In this document: positions 24,401 to 36,410 of the stretch, piece after piece | Layout: each line of letters begins with the position of its first letter | How positions within the stretch are numbered: position 1 is the first letter of the stretch | DNA from: Rosa chinensis | Lineage: Eukaryota > Streptophyta > Magnoliopsida > Rosales > Rosaceae | Length of the DNA: 64,000 nucleotides | Reading direction: 5' to 3' | NCBI RefSeq assembly: GCF_002994745.2 | Contig: NC_037089.1 | Coordinates: 84,530,347 to 84,594,346 of the forward strand | Translations under genes and position numbers: made by a program | Notes under the pieces: generated by a model | What the model saw: the letters and a program-made list of their open reading frames with translations, nothing else | Told to the model about the DNA's origin: nothing | The model's database searches: none

Positions 24401-25499
24401 TTCTGCGAGACCATTTTAGGTGTGAACATGAGGAACATGGTGTTCAACCTCAATTCCAATGGACATGCAATAGTCATCAAACGTTTTTGATGTAAACTCT
24501 CTAGTATTGTCAAGACGAATTGACTTAATGGGATGATCAGGGTGGTGAGCCGTTAATTTAATGATTTGTGCTAGGAGTTTAGCAAATGCAGCATTTCTTG
24601 TGGACAATAGCATGACATGTGACCATCGTGTCGATGCATCAACCAACACCATAAAATATCTAAATGGTCCGCAAGTTGGTTGAATAGGTCCACAAATATC
24701 ACCTTGGATTCTTTGTAAGAATGGAATATTTTCTTTAGTGTTCTTTGCATAGGATGGTCTCGATCCTAATTTTGCTAAAGAGCAGGCTTTGCAAAACGAA
24801 AGATGGGCTTTAGAAGCAACCAGGGAAGTATCCGGTTGAGCCACAAAGTCACAATTGTCTTTAGAAGTAGAAAAAGGAACCAACGAGGTATTGGTGGCGT
24901 CAATACCACTTTTGGGCAGCAGGGGGTAGGCGGCGCCAGCCCTACCTTGGATTGAATTTGGTTCTGACTTCTTTTCGTTTTGAAAAATCGTGTGAAGTCT
25001 TTAATATACGGATTATCATATCACGACCTGGGTATCCCAAAAGGTCATGCCAAAGCCTATATGTGTCAGAATCTCATAAGTCATCTCTCATGACATGGTT
25101 GGATTCAATAATTCGAATAATAGTTGCATACAACCCACTAGATCGACACATAAGTTTCTCTAATACTCGTTTATGTCCGTAATCATTAGAGGTGATGCAA
25201 ACGAACTCTTGTCCATTCTCACAATGTGTTTCCACATGAAAACCATTGGCTCTTATATCTTTAAAACTCAATAGGGTACTTCCAGCCCTAGGAGCATATA
25301 GAGCTTCGATGACATTAATACTTGTGCCATTTGACAACATAAATTGAGTTGGTCCTTGACCATGAATCAATTGTGATGGTCCAGCCATCCTAGTCACAGA
25401 AGATAGACTAGGCGTCATCCATAGAAATAGTTGTCTATGTCGCAATATAGTGTGTGTGATGCCACTATCAACGAGGCATTCCAACTCTCCAGGAAACAT
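21477..25499 (-). pseudogene. pol: Copia A1 pol (protease-integrase-RT-RNase H), disrupted
   Basis: The order on the minus strand is copia-type. Aspartic protease motif VDSGITH is at about 25470. The integrase zinc finger and core follow at 24416-24883, with FCKAC and a DNTREF segment. The integrase C-terminal part is at 23714-24379. Reverse transcriptase is at 22623-23447, with RYKARLVAQGFSQ. Further RT with catalytic YVDD and RNase H with EDNAACIEQ and TKHTSPK is at 21477-22601. A TGA at 22623-22625 replaces an expected Trp between RT fingers and palm. Frameshifts separate the integrase parts from the RT frame. The proteins are therefore not made as one piece, but the sequence is little decayed compared with the other copia copies here. 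Confidence 0.88.
22997..23542 (-). repeat. 273-bp in-frame tandem duplication at the integrase/RT boundary
   Basis: Units 22997-23269 and 23270-23542 are near-identical (for example both encode EDDIEPR-type, RRANWPKWKD and ELDSLTKRQ segments). 273 bp is 91 codons, so the reading frame is kept. Confidence 0.88.
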
Positions 25500-25642
25500 A
25501 CTGAAAAATAATAAAGTTCGGATTTAAAACATGTCCATGACATCGAATAATAATACGATAATCTATTAATAAAGATAGCTAATGATTACATCAAAGGTCC
25601 CAAAAAGTCTAATCCAAAATAAAATCAAACTAAGACACATTG

Positions 25643-25749
25643 GTGTGTGTGTGTTGGTGGGGTGGTAAGGCTCTGAACTCTCATTTGGGAGGTCAGGAGT
25701 TCGAGCCCCATCATGGGTGGGGAGGGGTGGGGATAAAAAAAAAAAAAAA
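25643..25749 (+). mobile_element. tRNA-derived SINE with 16-bp target-site duplication
   Basis: A ~107-bp insertion contains GGTGGTAAGGCTCTG (A-box-like) and GGAGTTCGAGCCCC (B-box-like) and ends in a long A run. It is flanked by exact 16-bp copies of AAACTAAGACACATTG (25627-25642 and 25750-25765). Related copia copies carry this site uninterrupted (reverse complement near 41280-41330, and near 62610-62645), so the empty site is present in the window. Confidence 0.88.
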
Positions 25750-26073
25750 AAACTAAGACACATTGTAGTCACTCTATCCATTTGGTAACTCCAATTAAAT
25801 ATGATTAGGAAAGTAGAGAGAGATGTTGGTGGAGTGAGGCTCTCTTAAGTACTATTAATCTTAATGACTTTCCTAGACATCATATTTCATTGGGTGCGAC
25901 GATGTTGCAGGGGTAGTAGGAGGCACACGGGTGCTTAAGAGCTGCAGGAGCAGCACACGGTATGGCTAGCAAGGGCTAGGAGCTTGCGGCCGTTTTTGGT
26001 GAAAGAAATTTAGGGTGTTAGGGGTTTTTTTTTTTCTGGCTAGGGCTTGGGTTAGAGTATCGTGCTGGTAACG

Positions 26074-26277
26074 TGTTGTAGAGAATTGGATAATTGTATT
26101 GTATTCATCTCACCATGAGGTTTATATAGGGTTACATCATGTATACAAAAGGCAATACATAATAGCTATACTAATCAATCGCACATTACAAGTATGTCAA
26201 TCGCATACATTACGAGTCTGTCAATCGCATACATTAAGCAATACCTATTGCATGAATAGGCATTATCATTTACAACA
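26074..26277 (-). repeat. 5' LTR of copia A1 (204 bp)
   Basis: Matches the 3' LTR except for one substitution and one missing 24-bp unit (two units at 26191-26238). Confidence 0.93.
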
Positions 26278-26551
26278 GAATACATTTTTTGTTTGCATTT
26301 ACAAAAAAAATAATAATAATAAAAAAGGTACTCAAGGCCTTCAGTCTGAGCACGTACGTAACTCAAGTTTGTTCTGCCATGAAACCATTCAGGTGCTGAT
26401 ACAGGTTGTAGTTTGGACTTACTGTTTCTGGTAAGGAAGATTTTGGGCTTGTTTATGTTTTGGATGTAATTTGTTCTTGAAAATAACCTTACACCTTGTT
26501 GCTGAATCAAATCTAATGAACATTTGTATCTACACATAATGTTACATACTT

Positions 26552-28528
26552 TCAAGTTTCAACTTTGTAGGTTTCCAATAATGGTGCCTTACCACTATGT
26601 AATCCTCTCAAGCTATCAAAGCCATAGTCTTGATCTTTCATTTCTTCTTCCTTTGCCTGTCCCCATATTACCCCATAAAACCCTATGCTTATCATTACAG
26701 CTCCAACAACACTGCAAATTTAGGTATCAACATTAATTGCAGCTTCTTTTCTTCTTATATAGTTGATTAGATTCTTGAAAAAAAGAAGTAATAACACTAA
26801 GGAGAGAGCGAGCAATACCTGCCGAGAAAGAGATTATCACCGAGGAATATGACACTGGATGCAGCAGCAATGACAATTGACAATGGACTGAAGATTGATA
26901 CATACACAGGACCTTTCAAGTTCAGGCTCCATGTCTTAACAAGGGTGCTCAAGGCTGTACTAAAGATCCCCTATAATCCATAATTAATTCCACATTACCA
27001 TTAGCTAGAAGCATCATCAATGTGTACGATAGTCCTCAATCAGATTAGTTTCTTACCGAGTATATAATGGCAGCCAATGCTACCCCAGGCCTTAGTCTCC
27101 AGGCACTTAACTTTGTTTCAGCTATTAGTACACACACTGGTGCTGATACAATTGTTCCAAACAAGTTGTATAACAGTGCCAAAACTAGCTCAGCCGGGTA
27201 TGTCTTCATGATATGTGTCTGTAACAACATGCTACAGAATTCATGACCAATATGACTGGAACCAGTTTGAAATTATTTAAGGAATACAACATTTTACCTG
27301 GTTTTCTGCTTTGGTTAATGTAGTTCTACTTTTGATAATCAAGGTCCAGAAGTTTAGTCACACTTGCTATCAACTTCAATCGATCAAAATGATAGATATG
27401 ATCTGGGATGAACGTCAGTAGGTTGTAATTAAACATTACTCTTACCTCAAAATCCAGGATCTTTTCGTCTCTTCATGTGATGGATATGACAAACTGAAGT
27501 TGATCGCGAGCTGAACTAAAGTACGAGACCTTGATTGCGAAAAGTTAATGTATTACTAGGCTTGTGGAAATTACCTGAAGGATTGACCAGGTAGAGAACA
27601 GAAGGTACCCAACAGTAAGTAATATGCCACTTTTTACCCAATCCTTTTCTGATGTATTGGATAGAACTGTTGGGCCTCTATAGAGAACTACCACTAGAGC
27701 ACCTGATATTGACACTAAAGTACCCATGACTTTGGCTTGGGTGCTGATGCTTCTCACACTCAGCCTTTCCATTCTTTTATTGGTGCATATATCCCCAACA
27801 AACAAATGCACACCCAATTACATTAGAAGTTGCTTTACACAAGGAGAAACAAAAATTAATGCACAAAATATCTATGTCTTAATCAATCAAAGAATACAAA
27901 ACTAGGCTAATTTAGCAGTGCTCTGGTCCAGGTTGATTCTATGGTCCAGGTTCACAAAAATTAGGAGAAAAACAAGTGGTATTCACCTGAAGATGACGGC
28001 AAGTATGAATGTAAAAGCCGGAGAGAGGTTGCTCATAGCTGAAGCAAGAGTTGGTGAACCGTAATCTATACCTTTATATGCACATAAATTTGCCACAAAC
28101 CTGCTTGATCAAACATATGCAATCACTTTTAACTTTAAGAAGAACAGGGTACCTAGCTTCGTGTTCAAGTAATAGTTTTCGTACCCGATCAATCCAAGTA
28201 GGAAAGCTTTAACGAGAAGAGAGAGCTTGAATGGAGGAAGCCTTGTTCTGCTGCATATAAAATATGTAAATAAGAAAATAGATTGGGGCGAATATGTCAG
28301 GTTGCGGTGAAATATTAACAGAGTAAAATATATGGATTAGCACCTGGGAAAAATGAAAGGAAGAGGGAGAAGAAGAACAGTGGCAAATGCATAAGAGTAG
28401 ACAATGAAGACATAGTTACTCAACCCTTTTGAGGTTGCTGACTTGAATAAGATGTTTAAGCCAACATTGGTGATCTCCACTGTAACCATGGCTGTAAAGG
28501 GCAACACATCTCTGTAACAGGACCTCCC

Positions 28529-28534
<6 letters not shown>
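26552..28534 (-). CDS. WAT1-related (EamA/MtN21-like) transporter C
   Basis: Seven exons: 28534-28344, 28247-28185, 28100-27987, 27773-27575, 27218-27057, 26970-26819 and 26711-26552, giving 346 residues with all introns GT-AG. The start is [16 protein letters not shown]. First EamA half: [20 protein letters not shown]. Second half: [19 protein letters not shown] and [11 protein letters not shown]. The C-terminal tail is acidic ([11 protein letters not shown]) and ends KVET. It belongs with D to a subgroup distinct from A/B: exon 4 is shorter (199 vs 232 bp), lacking the loop after the fifth hydrophobic segment. Copia A1 ends 274 bp downstream and copia A2 begins 304 bp upstream, so the gene is closely boxed in. 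Its promoter may be affected. Confidence 0.92.

Positions 28535-28566
<32 letters not shown>
28535..28566. repeat. (CT)n microsatellite at the WAT1-C start
   Basis: CT run directly abutting the ATG on the upstream side, so the 5' UTR is GA-rich on the gene strand. Confidence 0.9.
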
Positions 28567-28570
<4 letters not shown>

Positions 28571-28837
28571 TTTCTTGAGGAAGACTTTTTCTTAATTATT
28601 AGAAGACTTCAAGGAAGTATTTTTATAAATGGTTGGTGGACCAATTTATCTTGCTTTCCCTAATGTTCCTAACTTCCCATCATCCTACGTCAGCCAAGCT
28701 CTCTCTTTCCTTGAGGCTTACCTCTATGGCTTTATGTGGTTTGGACCTTTGTCAAGGAAACTATGGACTTGCTTGTTAAGCCAACTATTGCATATCTTAG
28801 CAACTTGCTAGAGACAAAACGGAAATAATTCAGTTTA

Positions 28838-31800
28838 TGTTGTAAAACAATAGTGAAAAATTTGAGAGAGAGAGAGAGGGAGAGAGAGAGAGAGAGAGTT
28901 TAGACGTAGATAGTAGAATGTGTGTGTTATTCATCTTACCATGAGGAGCCTTATATAGGACTACATGGTGTACACAAGAGGGTAATACTTAATTACAATT
29001 CAATCACTCCTACAATTACAACCTTCAATCACCAATCTATAGGGATAGACACCTATTACTCAACATCTATTTACATGATTATCCACAAATATTTACAACA
29101 CTCCCCCTTGGATATTCGATGTCAATAGTGTTGCATAGGCTGTGCGCTTCTAAGTTGCCTCATCAAAAACCTTGCCAAGTAATAGAAAAACCCTGTGGAA
29201 AAAAACAACCTTGGTCGAAGGAAAAAAAGAGCACAACGCGCATTAGTGTGGAGTAGTCGTATCACAACTTCAGAGATAGGTAAAGTCTTCTATTAGCATC
29301 ATAAGTAGGTAGTATGTCTACGAGATGGATGCATTAGAGTTGCTACACCAAAACCTTACCCGGTAAACCCAATGGAGAAACCCGTGGTCGAAGGAAAAAG
29401 ATGAGCAAATGCGTATATGTCGAATCAAAGCATCTTCAGGATGTACTATAATTGGGGTGACCATGCTAAAGATGTGCCTCGTTAAAACCTTGCCAGGTAA
29501 CAAAACCCAATGGGACAAAATAACCCTGGACGAAGGACAAAAAGAGTACACGATGGTCAAGTGGGTATGCTTCAGGATACTCCCCCTGATTTCGACTCCC
29601 CCTGAAAATTACATGTTAGGTAATTCAGATAGTTTACGTAAACCAATATCTTGAACATGCTTCTGGAATGTATACTTTGGTAGTGACTTGGTTCTGCATG
29701 ATTGTCTTCAGATCAAATCTGCTTAACTTCAATCTTCTGATGCTCCTGTGGTTGCTAATTGAAGGAAAACTTCGGTGCAATATGTTTGGTATTGTCTCCT
29801 TTGATTAAACTTGTCTTTATCTGCTCTATGAAAGCAGCATTATCCTCATAGATAGATGCAGTCCACATGTGCTTCGAACATGGTTTGTAACGGCTCTTAG
29901 CCATGTACATTCACATAATGCTTCGTGAAGAGCTAGTATCTCAGCATGATTCGAAGAGGTAGCAACAACTGTCTATTTCATAGACCTCCAAGAAATTCCA
30001 GTATTCCCAATGGTAAAGACATAACCAGTTTGGGAACGTGCCTTGTGCGGGTCTGATAGATAGTCTATATCAGCATATCTAACAAGGCAAGCATCATTCT
30101 GAGGATCAAGGGGGTTTGATCCATTCCTTGATGCATAGGGATAGAATAAGCCCATATCCGCCTTACCTCTAAGGTAGCGAAAAATGTCTTTTATGTCATT
30201 CTAGTGGCGGCATGTTGACGCAGAGCTATATCTAGCTAACAAGTTCACATCGAATGGGATGTCCTATCTAGAGCATTGAGTCAAGTACAATAATGCGCCT
30301 ATTGCACTTAGATATGAGACCTTTGGCACCAATATCTATTCGTTATCATTTGCAGGACGATACGGTTCTCTTTAGACTTCAGACGACCATGGGTGTTCTT
30401 GCTTTTATCCTCATTAAAGCGTCTTAACATCTTCTAGATGTAATTTGGTTGATGGACCAAAATTTCATATGCCCTTGTCCTCTGGCTTTAGGTCGAGACA
30501 ATAATTTGTTTTCCCAAAGCCTTTCATCTCAAATTCTGACTTCAGGTGCTTTGCGATTTCCTTGATTTCTTTAAGAATATCAATCAAATTCATGTCTAAA
30601 TTCATGTCTTTGACATAGACCGCACAATTGCAAACCCGAAACTTATTTCCTTAATAAACACGCATGGGCATAGTTTATTATTCACATATCTCATCCCGAT
30701 CAAATATTCACTTAGACGGTTATGCCACCTCTGTGTAGATTTTTTCAATCTATAAAGTGAACGCCTCAAAACTAATGGAGAGCGTGTTCCGTGGTCTAGA
30801 ACTATTTGCATCGGGTATCATAAGTCCTTCAGGAACTTTCATGTATATCTTTGTATTGTGATCCCCATAGAGATAAGCTGTGACCACATTTATATGCTGC
30901 ATATTCAATTTTTCGGAAACTACCAAACTGATAAGGTAGCGGAACGTTATGACGTCTATTACAGGAGAATACGCCTCCTCGTAATCAATCACAGGATGTT
31001 GAGAAAATTCTTGCGCCACTAGACAAGCCTTGTGTATCATTATCTCGTTTTTCTCATTACGCTTCCTTAGAAATACCCATTTAAATTCTACGGGTTTAAC
31101 ATGGGGAGGTGTAGGAATAACAGGTCCAAGCACCTTTCCCTTTGTTAAGGAATCTAATTTGACTTGGATTGCTTATTTCCTTGTTAGCTAGTCATCTTTT
31201 CATTGATATTGATCAACAAAGCAAGGTTCGAGGTCATTGCATATTATAGATTCGGTGGTCACCGTAAATACTAATATATCATCGATGATAATCTCAACCT
31301 GATTCCAAATCTCACTAAATTTACCGAGTTTCTCTATTCTCGGGAGTGGGTTCAAATATTGGAGCGTCCCCCAACATCTTCTCTTCTAGGACAGACCCAT
31401 AATCCGGATTTATCTCATAAGATGGATCGATTTGAGATTGCGACATTAAGATGATTCATTTGTGCCAAGTTTATCCTCTTCTGGGGATAAGAATCCTTCG
31501 AACCTAATTGTCTACCTCGCTTCTGGGCAGAGACATATGACTGGTTAGCCGCCATTTTCGTACCTCGTCCATCTGGGATGACACATCCTACATGGACGTC
31601 TATCCTTGCAGGCACATTTGCAGCAGGTATATATGATCTCGTCACTTTTGCTAGATCAAAGAAAGTGTCTGGCATATTGTATTCTTATACTCTATAGATC
31701 TAGAATTGCCCGCACTTCACTATTTTCGTGCGGTTTGGGGATCAAGATGAAACATAGTGGGGACATTTCATGTTAATTCACGCCGTTCATCAGGAACAGT

Positions 31801-32315
31801 GACGTTCTTATCTCCCCTAACAACGGGAAGACTGTCTCATTACAGTGACAATCCGTAAATCTAGCGGTAAAGAGATTGCCTGTCAAGGGCTCTAAAGAGC
31901 ACATAATGGATGAGACTCATAATCGACATATATGCCCATCCTTTGTTGAGGACCCAACTTTGTACGTTGTGATGGCACAATTGGCATGAGAACTGCATAC
32001 CTAAATGCGCGCAAGTGCGAAACATCAGGTTCGTACCCAGTCATCAGTTGTAACGGAGAGTAAGGTTGGTAGCAGTGGGCCTCAACGGGACCAACATAGC
32101 TGCATGCAAGATTGCATAACCCCACGCAAAAACTAAAAACTTGGTGCGCATTACCAAGATTCTATTTGCGAGACAATCTTGGGTGTGAACATAGGGAACT
32201 ATATGTTCAGCATCAATCCCAAGGGATATGCAATAATCAACGAAAGACTTCGATGTAAACTCTCCGGTATTATTAAGTCTTATAGACTTTATGGGATAAT
32301 CCAAGTGGTGAAAAA
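28838..32315 (-). mobile_element. pol: Copia LTR retrotransposon A2, 5'-truncated
   Basis: A 3' LTR (28838-29100, TGTTGTAAAA to TTTACAACA) is followed by a purine tract (AAGGGGGAG on the minus strand) and decayed pol on the minus strand. RNase H remnants lie at about 29760-30155, reverse transcriptase at about 30602-31133 (KACLVAQEFSQ), and integrase at about 31892-32315. Homology to A1 stops near 32315 within integrase, so protease, any gag and the 5' LTR are gone. Many stops and frameshifts are present. The 3' untranslated part contains three copies of a ~70-bp module also seen in A1. Confidence 0.82.
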
Positions 32316-32996
32316 CTAAGCAACTGAAGCAAGTGAACAATATTTATATAAACAACCTAATATTCTAAATTTCTAATGACCAAAAGAATGGACAGCAGGA
32401 CATAGCATATTGGAATATATAAAGACCTCCCTAAGTCGGCAGAAATCTACCAATATTAAAATTTTGCATATTTCAAACATCCATATTTAATATTGCAAGC
32501 TTCCAATAGCCACCGCAAACCAATTAATCCACCGCAAAGCAACTAATATACCGATTATCATTTATCAATAGCCCATCCGTGATCCCTATCACATATTTCA
32601 AACATCCATTGATCCACAGATATACCGGAACATCCACCGGCCACCTCATGACCTCAAAGCAATTAAGCAAAGAATTAGAAAGAGAGAACTCACAGGCCAT
32701 TCAATGATCTCTTACGAAGTTCCGGTCTTCCGAATACTTCAATTGAAGCCTCTAAAATTCAAAGCTCACAGTCAATTGCAAGAAAAACCCATAAATGGGG
32801 CTTGGGAGAGATGAAATTAGAAAATAGAAGTACCTTTATGTGGGTGATCTGGAGCTAATCGGGTTGGAGGAACTGAGGAAGAGGAACTTACGAACTTAAG
32901 AGGGCTACTATGGGCAATACCTATACTTAGGGCTTTTTCTCCTAGATTCTGGGTTGGGCTATAGCCCAACCAGCCCTGTGACTGGTTACGCCCCTG
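32316..32996. mobile_element. hAT-like DNA transposon end fragment
   Basis: The right end reads GTAACCAGTC-type sequence in reverse complement and finishes GGTTACGCCCCTG at 32996. That is CAGGGGCGTAACC from outside in, similar to the CAGGGGCGGAGCC terminus of Tip100-like hAT elements. Copia B3 sequence begins at the next base. A matching left terminus and an 8-bp duplication were not found, so this is a truncated copy. The class is inferred from the terminus only. Confidence 0.45.
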
Positions 32997-33324
32997 CATA
33001 TGGCTAAGATATGTAATTAGACATATTCGAGGAACTTGTGGTTTGAAGTATACCACAGATGAACCTACGTGCATTTATAAGGATAATGCAGCTTGCATTG
33101 AACAAATGAAGCAAGGTTTCATCATGGGCGACAACACCAAGCATATATCGCCTAAATTCTTTTATAATCAACAACAACAAATACTTCTAAAGATTTAAGT
33201 GAATCAAATCCGATCAGAGGATAATGAAGAGGACTTATCTACTAAGTCGTTACCTAAATCCACTTTCGAGAAACATGTGAAGAGTATTGAAATGCGGAAA
33301 TTATTTGAAGTCCCATGATTAATG

Positions 33325-35218
33325 TGATACGCTCAAAGCAAGCATATAATTTAATCCTGAAAATGTCATCGTTAGTATATGGTAAATAGAGATCGTTCTA
33401 TTCCGGGGATTGAGGGTACACTTGTAATTGCAAAAACTAATAAATAATTAATAAAAGTACAAAGTATTAATTACACAAATAAAATAAAGAATAAAAATAT
33501 ATACATGAAATTATACGGGGGAATTAGGATTATTAAATAAAAAATAAAATAAATAAAATAAATAAAATGTAAAAACACATATACACGGATGGAACGCAAG
33601 GAACAAAGATCAAAACCACAATCATATGCAAGAAATCCAATCACAATTCCTATAGTTGATTTTCTATGTCATGAGAAAGAAGTTGACCATGTGAAACGTT
33701 AGAAAGCAAACGATTTCCCATTTTTTTACTTTCCTTCGATAATTAATCTAAGTGAAATCACCTAAATTAATCCTATTGAACATGCAATCATAGTCTAGAA
33801 AGCTAGCTAATCAAGAACACATTCAATGCATGAAGAACAAAGAAAGGATGTCAACCAAAGTGGACAACCTAGTTATGAATAAGTTCACCTATTTGCAATC
33901 CTCCTTAATTGATTTCGACTTTTGTCCAAAGCCTTCACTACTTAAATTAGCTCCAATTACATGCATATATCCTAAGTTGGCCACCAAAGAACACATACAT
34001 ATAAAAGTTTTCTGTAATCCAAAATCAATCAAGCAATCTCACATAAGCAACATATAAATCAACATAAAGAAATCACAACTTTATTTCAAAACATATAAAT
34101 AGGCTTTAAACTTTTCCCTTAACGTTTATGTCAACTAGAAATCAAGTTCATACGAAATCAAAACAAAGAAAACCAAAAAGGTTACAAGGAATAAGATAGA
34201 ATTACACTATGAAGGATGAATGGTGGAAAGCTTGAAACGTTGGTCTTGGATATTGAAAGCAAGGCTTCAAAGCTTCACGACACAAGGTGGATGATGTCGG
34301 CTAGGAGGCTTCATGGTTTCTTCTTCTCTTCTTCTCTTTGCTTGAAGACGCAGAGACTTGAAACTAGAAGATGGAGAGAAAGCTTGACGTTATGGAGAGA
34401 ATTTTCTGAATGAAGAGGCGTGTATTGTGGTGTAGCATAGGGGGGTTTATATAGGGGAATGCAAGGCTTCATGAATTTAATTTCTAAGGAATTTTCTAGT
34501 TGCACCACACAGCTCCAACCAATGAATTAATGTCATGTCAGCTCTGCCATGTCACTCAACCAATCAAAAAGCTCCAAAATAAATCCATAATCTTTCCAAA
34601 TATATTATTGCTGATTTTCCCAAGATTTAATCTGATTTTATTCACCATTTTCGGCCAAATATCTAGGCATGAACCTAGACAATATATCCGGACTCATTTT
34701 GGACCTTTTGTCCCTTAAATCTCTCCATGGCTTTATCCTTAATGTCATTCCCTTGATTTTCACATTAAAATTGCAGATTTTATTCTCTAATTTCAGCCAA
34801 CATATCTTGAGGGAATTAAGGACCGAATCTGGACTTGTTTTGAATCTTTTCTTCCTTAAAATTCTCCCTTGATATTCTCCACGTAATCTCCCATGCAAAA
34901 ATCAGATTTAATCTCCCAAAATATCTCCCATGTCATCATGTGGTCTCCTAATGCCTTCAGGTTTCCTAGCCTCATCAAGATTCATGCGTTGACTGGGATT
35001 TCTAGTCGGACCAGGAAAACTCCATTTTTTCATTTCAGCTCATTTCAACTCCATTTATTCCAAGGTACCTAGAAAATAGAAACTTTTATTAAAATTACTA
35101 AAAATAGAAACTTTCTAATAATGGAAACTTTCCTAAACAATAAGGATTTATTTAAGGAAATAACTAAGTAAATATGAGGAAATAATAATTAAAACATCGC
35201 ATTAAAATGCTCCTATCA
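33325..35218. mobile_element. 1.9-kb solo LTR with 5-bp target-site duplication
   Basis: Starts TGATACGCTC and ends CTCCTATCA. It is flanked by TAATG (33320-33324 and 35219-35223) and sits in the 3' region of copia B3. No gag or pol was seen and there is no internal second copy of either end, so it reads as a solo LTR left by LTR-LTR recombination. The length and TGATACGC start suggest a large Gypsy-type family; superfamily not shown. Confidence 0.72.
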
Positions 35219-35717
35219 TAATGTAGTAATCAGGGGAAATCTCGACATTAGGGGGAGGCATGATGTCTACTTATTTAATCTCGAAGAGTGAAGGGCATGT
35301 TGTGCTCCTTTTCTCCTTCTCGAGGTTGTTTTTGTCCCACAGGATTTTTATTACTCGAGCAAGGTTTTTAATGAGACAACATTTAAAGTGCCATGGTGTC
35401 ACGATGACATCACGTTTGAACAGCACAAGGAGGTGTGTTGAAGGATATCATGATTATGTGTGCCTTACCAAACTAGAATTACTTTCTAGGGGCCGTGACC
35501 ACTTACCCAATTTCAGCTTAAAAATTGCCCACTTACTCCACAAAAAGTTTTTTTAACCTCATTTACCCAGTCTAACATCTATTATCAATTTTGCCCCTAT
35601 TGGTTAAATTGAAACTCATCAATCTCTCTCTTCTCAAACTCTCTCTCTCTCTCTCTCCAGTAGGACGCCCACGACGCCGGCTCTCACCATCGCCTAGTCG
35701 TTGTGCTCTCCGCTGCC

Positions 35718-35789
35718 AGGCTTGACTCCAAGCCGACGGTCCTCTTGGCTGAGAAGCTCAGCGAGGCCGGGCTGGACCTTCTAAAGGAG
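35718..35789 (+). pseudogene. Captured D-3-phosphoglycerate dehydrogenase N-terminal fragment
   Basis: 24 codons reading RLDSKPTVLLAEKLSEAGLD and on to LLKE match the start of the mature domain of plastid 3-phosphoglycerate dehydrogenase (serine biosynthesis). 22 bp later the sequence AATCAG/GTATGT looks like the parent exon's splice donor, so genomic DNA rather than cDNA was captured. It is far too short to encode an enzyme. Confidence 0.65.
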
Positions 35790-36213
35790 TCGACGACTAC
35801 CAGTAGAATCAGGTATGTCTTTGATTTGCTTCTGTCTCTCTTGCAGGCGACTGATCATCACGGAAATCGCAACTTGATTGTATCTCCGGTCCCGGGCTGC
35901 AACCGGAGTCGTTGTTTTCAAAGAGAGCTTTTGCGATTTCGAAAATTTAGGCCACATCTTCGCCGATTCGGCTATGGATTTTGGGTTCGGATCCTCCGCC
36001 ACCACAACTTACTACTATTTCCAAGACATCGGCGACCTCTTTGCCTCCGACCCTCTTGTTGCTTTCTGAGTTTGTAATAATAACTTCCACTGCTTGGTTT
36101 TTCCTGGGTGGCCTTATTTTTTGTTTTTTGGTAAATTTGGCAGAAGGTTTATAAGGAAAGAAGAAAGAAGAATGAAAAAAAAAAGTTTTATTGAGTAGTT
36201 ATACATGTCTATT

Positions 36214-36410
36214 GCGGGGCAATAATATAAGTATTGGGGGGCAATAATATGCATATAAATTGATCAATTGTGCCTGTAGTGTATTCATTTTGGTTTTGGG
36301 AGTTTATGCAATTAACTAGAGGGCAATAATATGATTATTGGGAGATAATAATATGAGTATTGGGGGGCAATAATATGATTACTAGGGGGGGCAATAATAT
36401 GGTTATTGGT
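36214..36410. repeat. Minisatellite inside the Pack-MULE
   Basis: Five to six irregular copies of a ~22-25-bp unit with core GGGCAATAATATGA, separated by short unique sequence. Confidence 0.75.

Larger units (their letters stand above)
20826..26277 (-). mobile_element. Copia LTR retrotransposon A1, gag-less, young
   Basis: The 5.45-kb element is flanked by the target duplication GAATA (20821-20825 and 26278-26282). LTRs start TGTTGTAGAG and end TTTACAACA. They differ by one substitution I can see plus one 24-bp repeat unit. The polypurine tract reads AAGGGGGAG on the minus strand next to the 3' LTR (at 21054). The sequence next to the 5' LTR is CGTTACCAGCACGA. Protease, integrase, reverse transcriptase and RNase H segments follow in copia order on the minus strand. 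Only about 570 bp separate the 5' LTR from the protease region, and part of that is a SINE, so gag is missing. The element would need Gag from a relative to move. Confidence 0.93.

Noticed and set aside
26278..26551. Possible extra exon downstream of WAT1-C
   Set aside because: WAT1-C already ends in frame at 26552-26554 like its paralogs, and the region matches only the 3' flank of WAT1-D.
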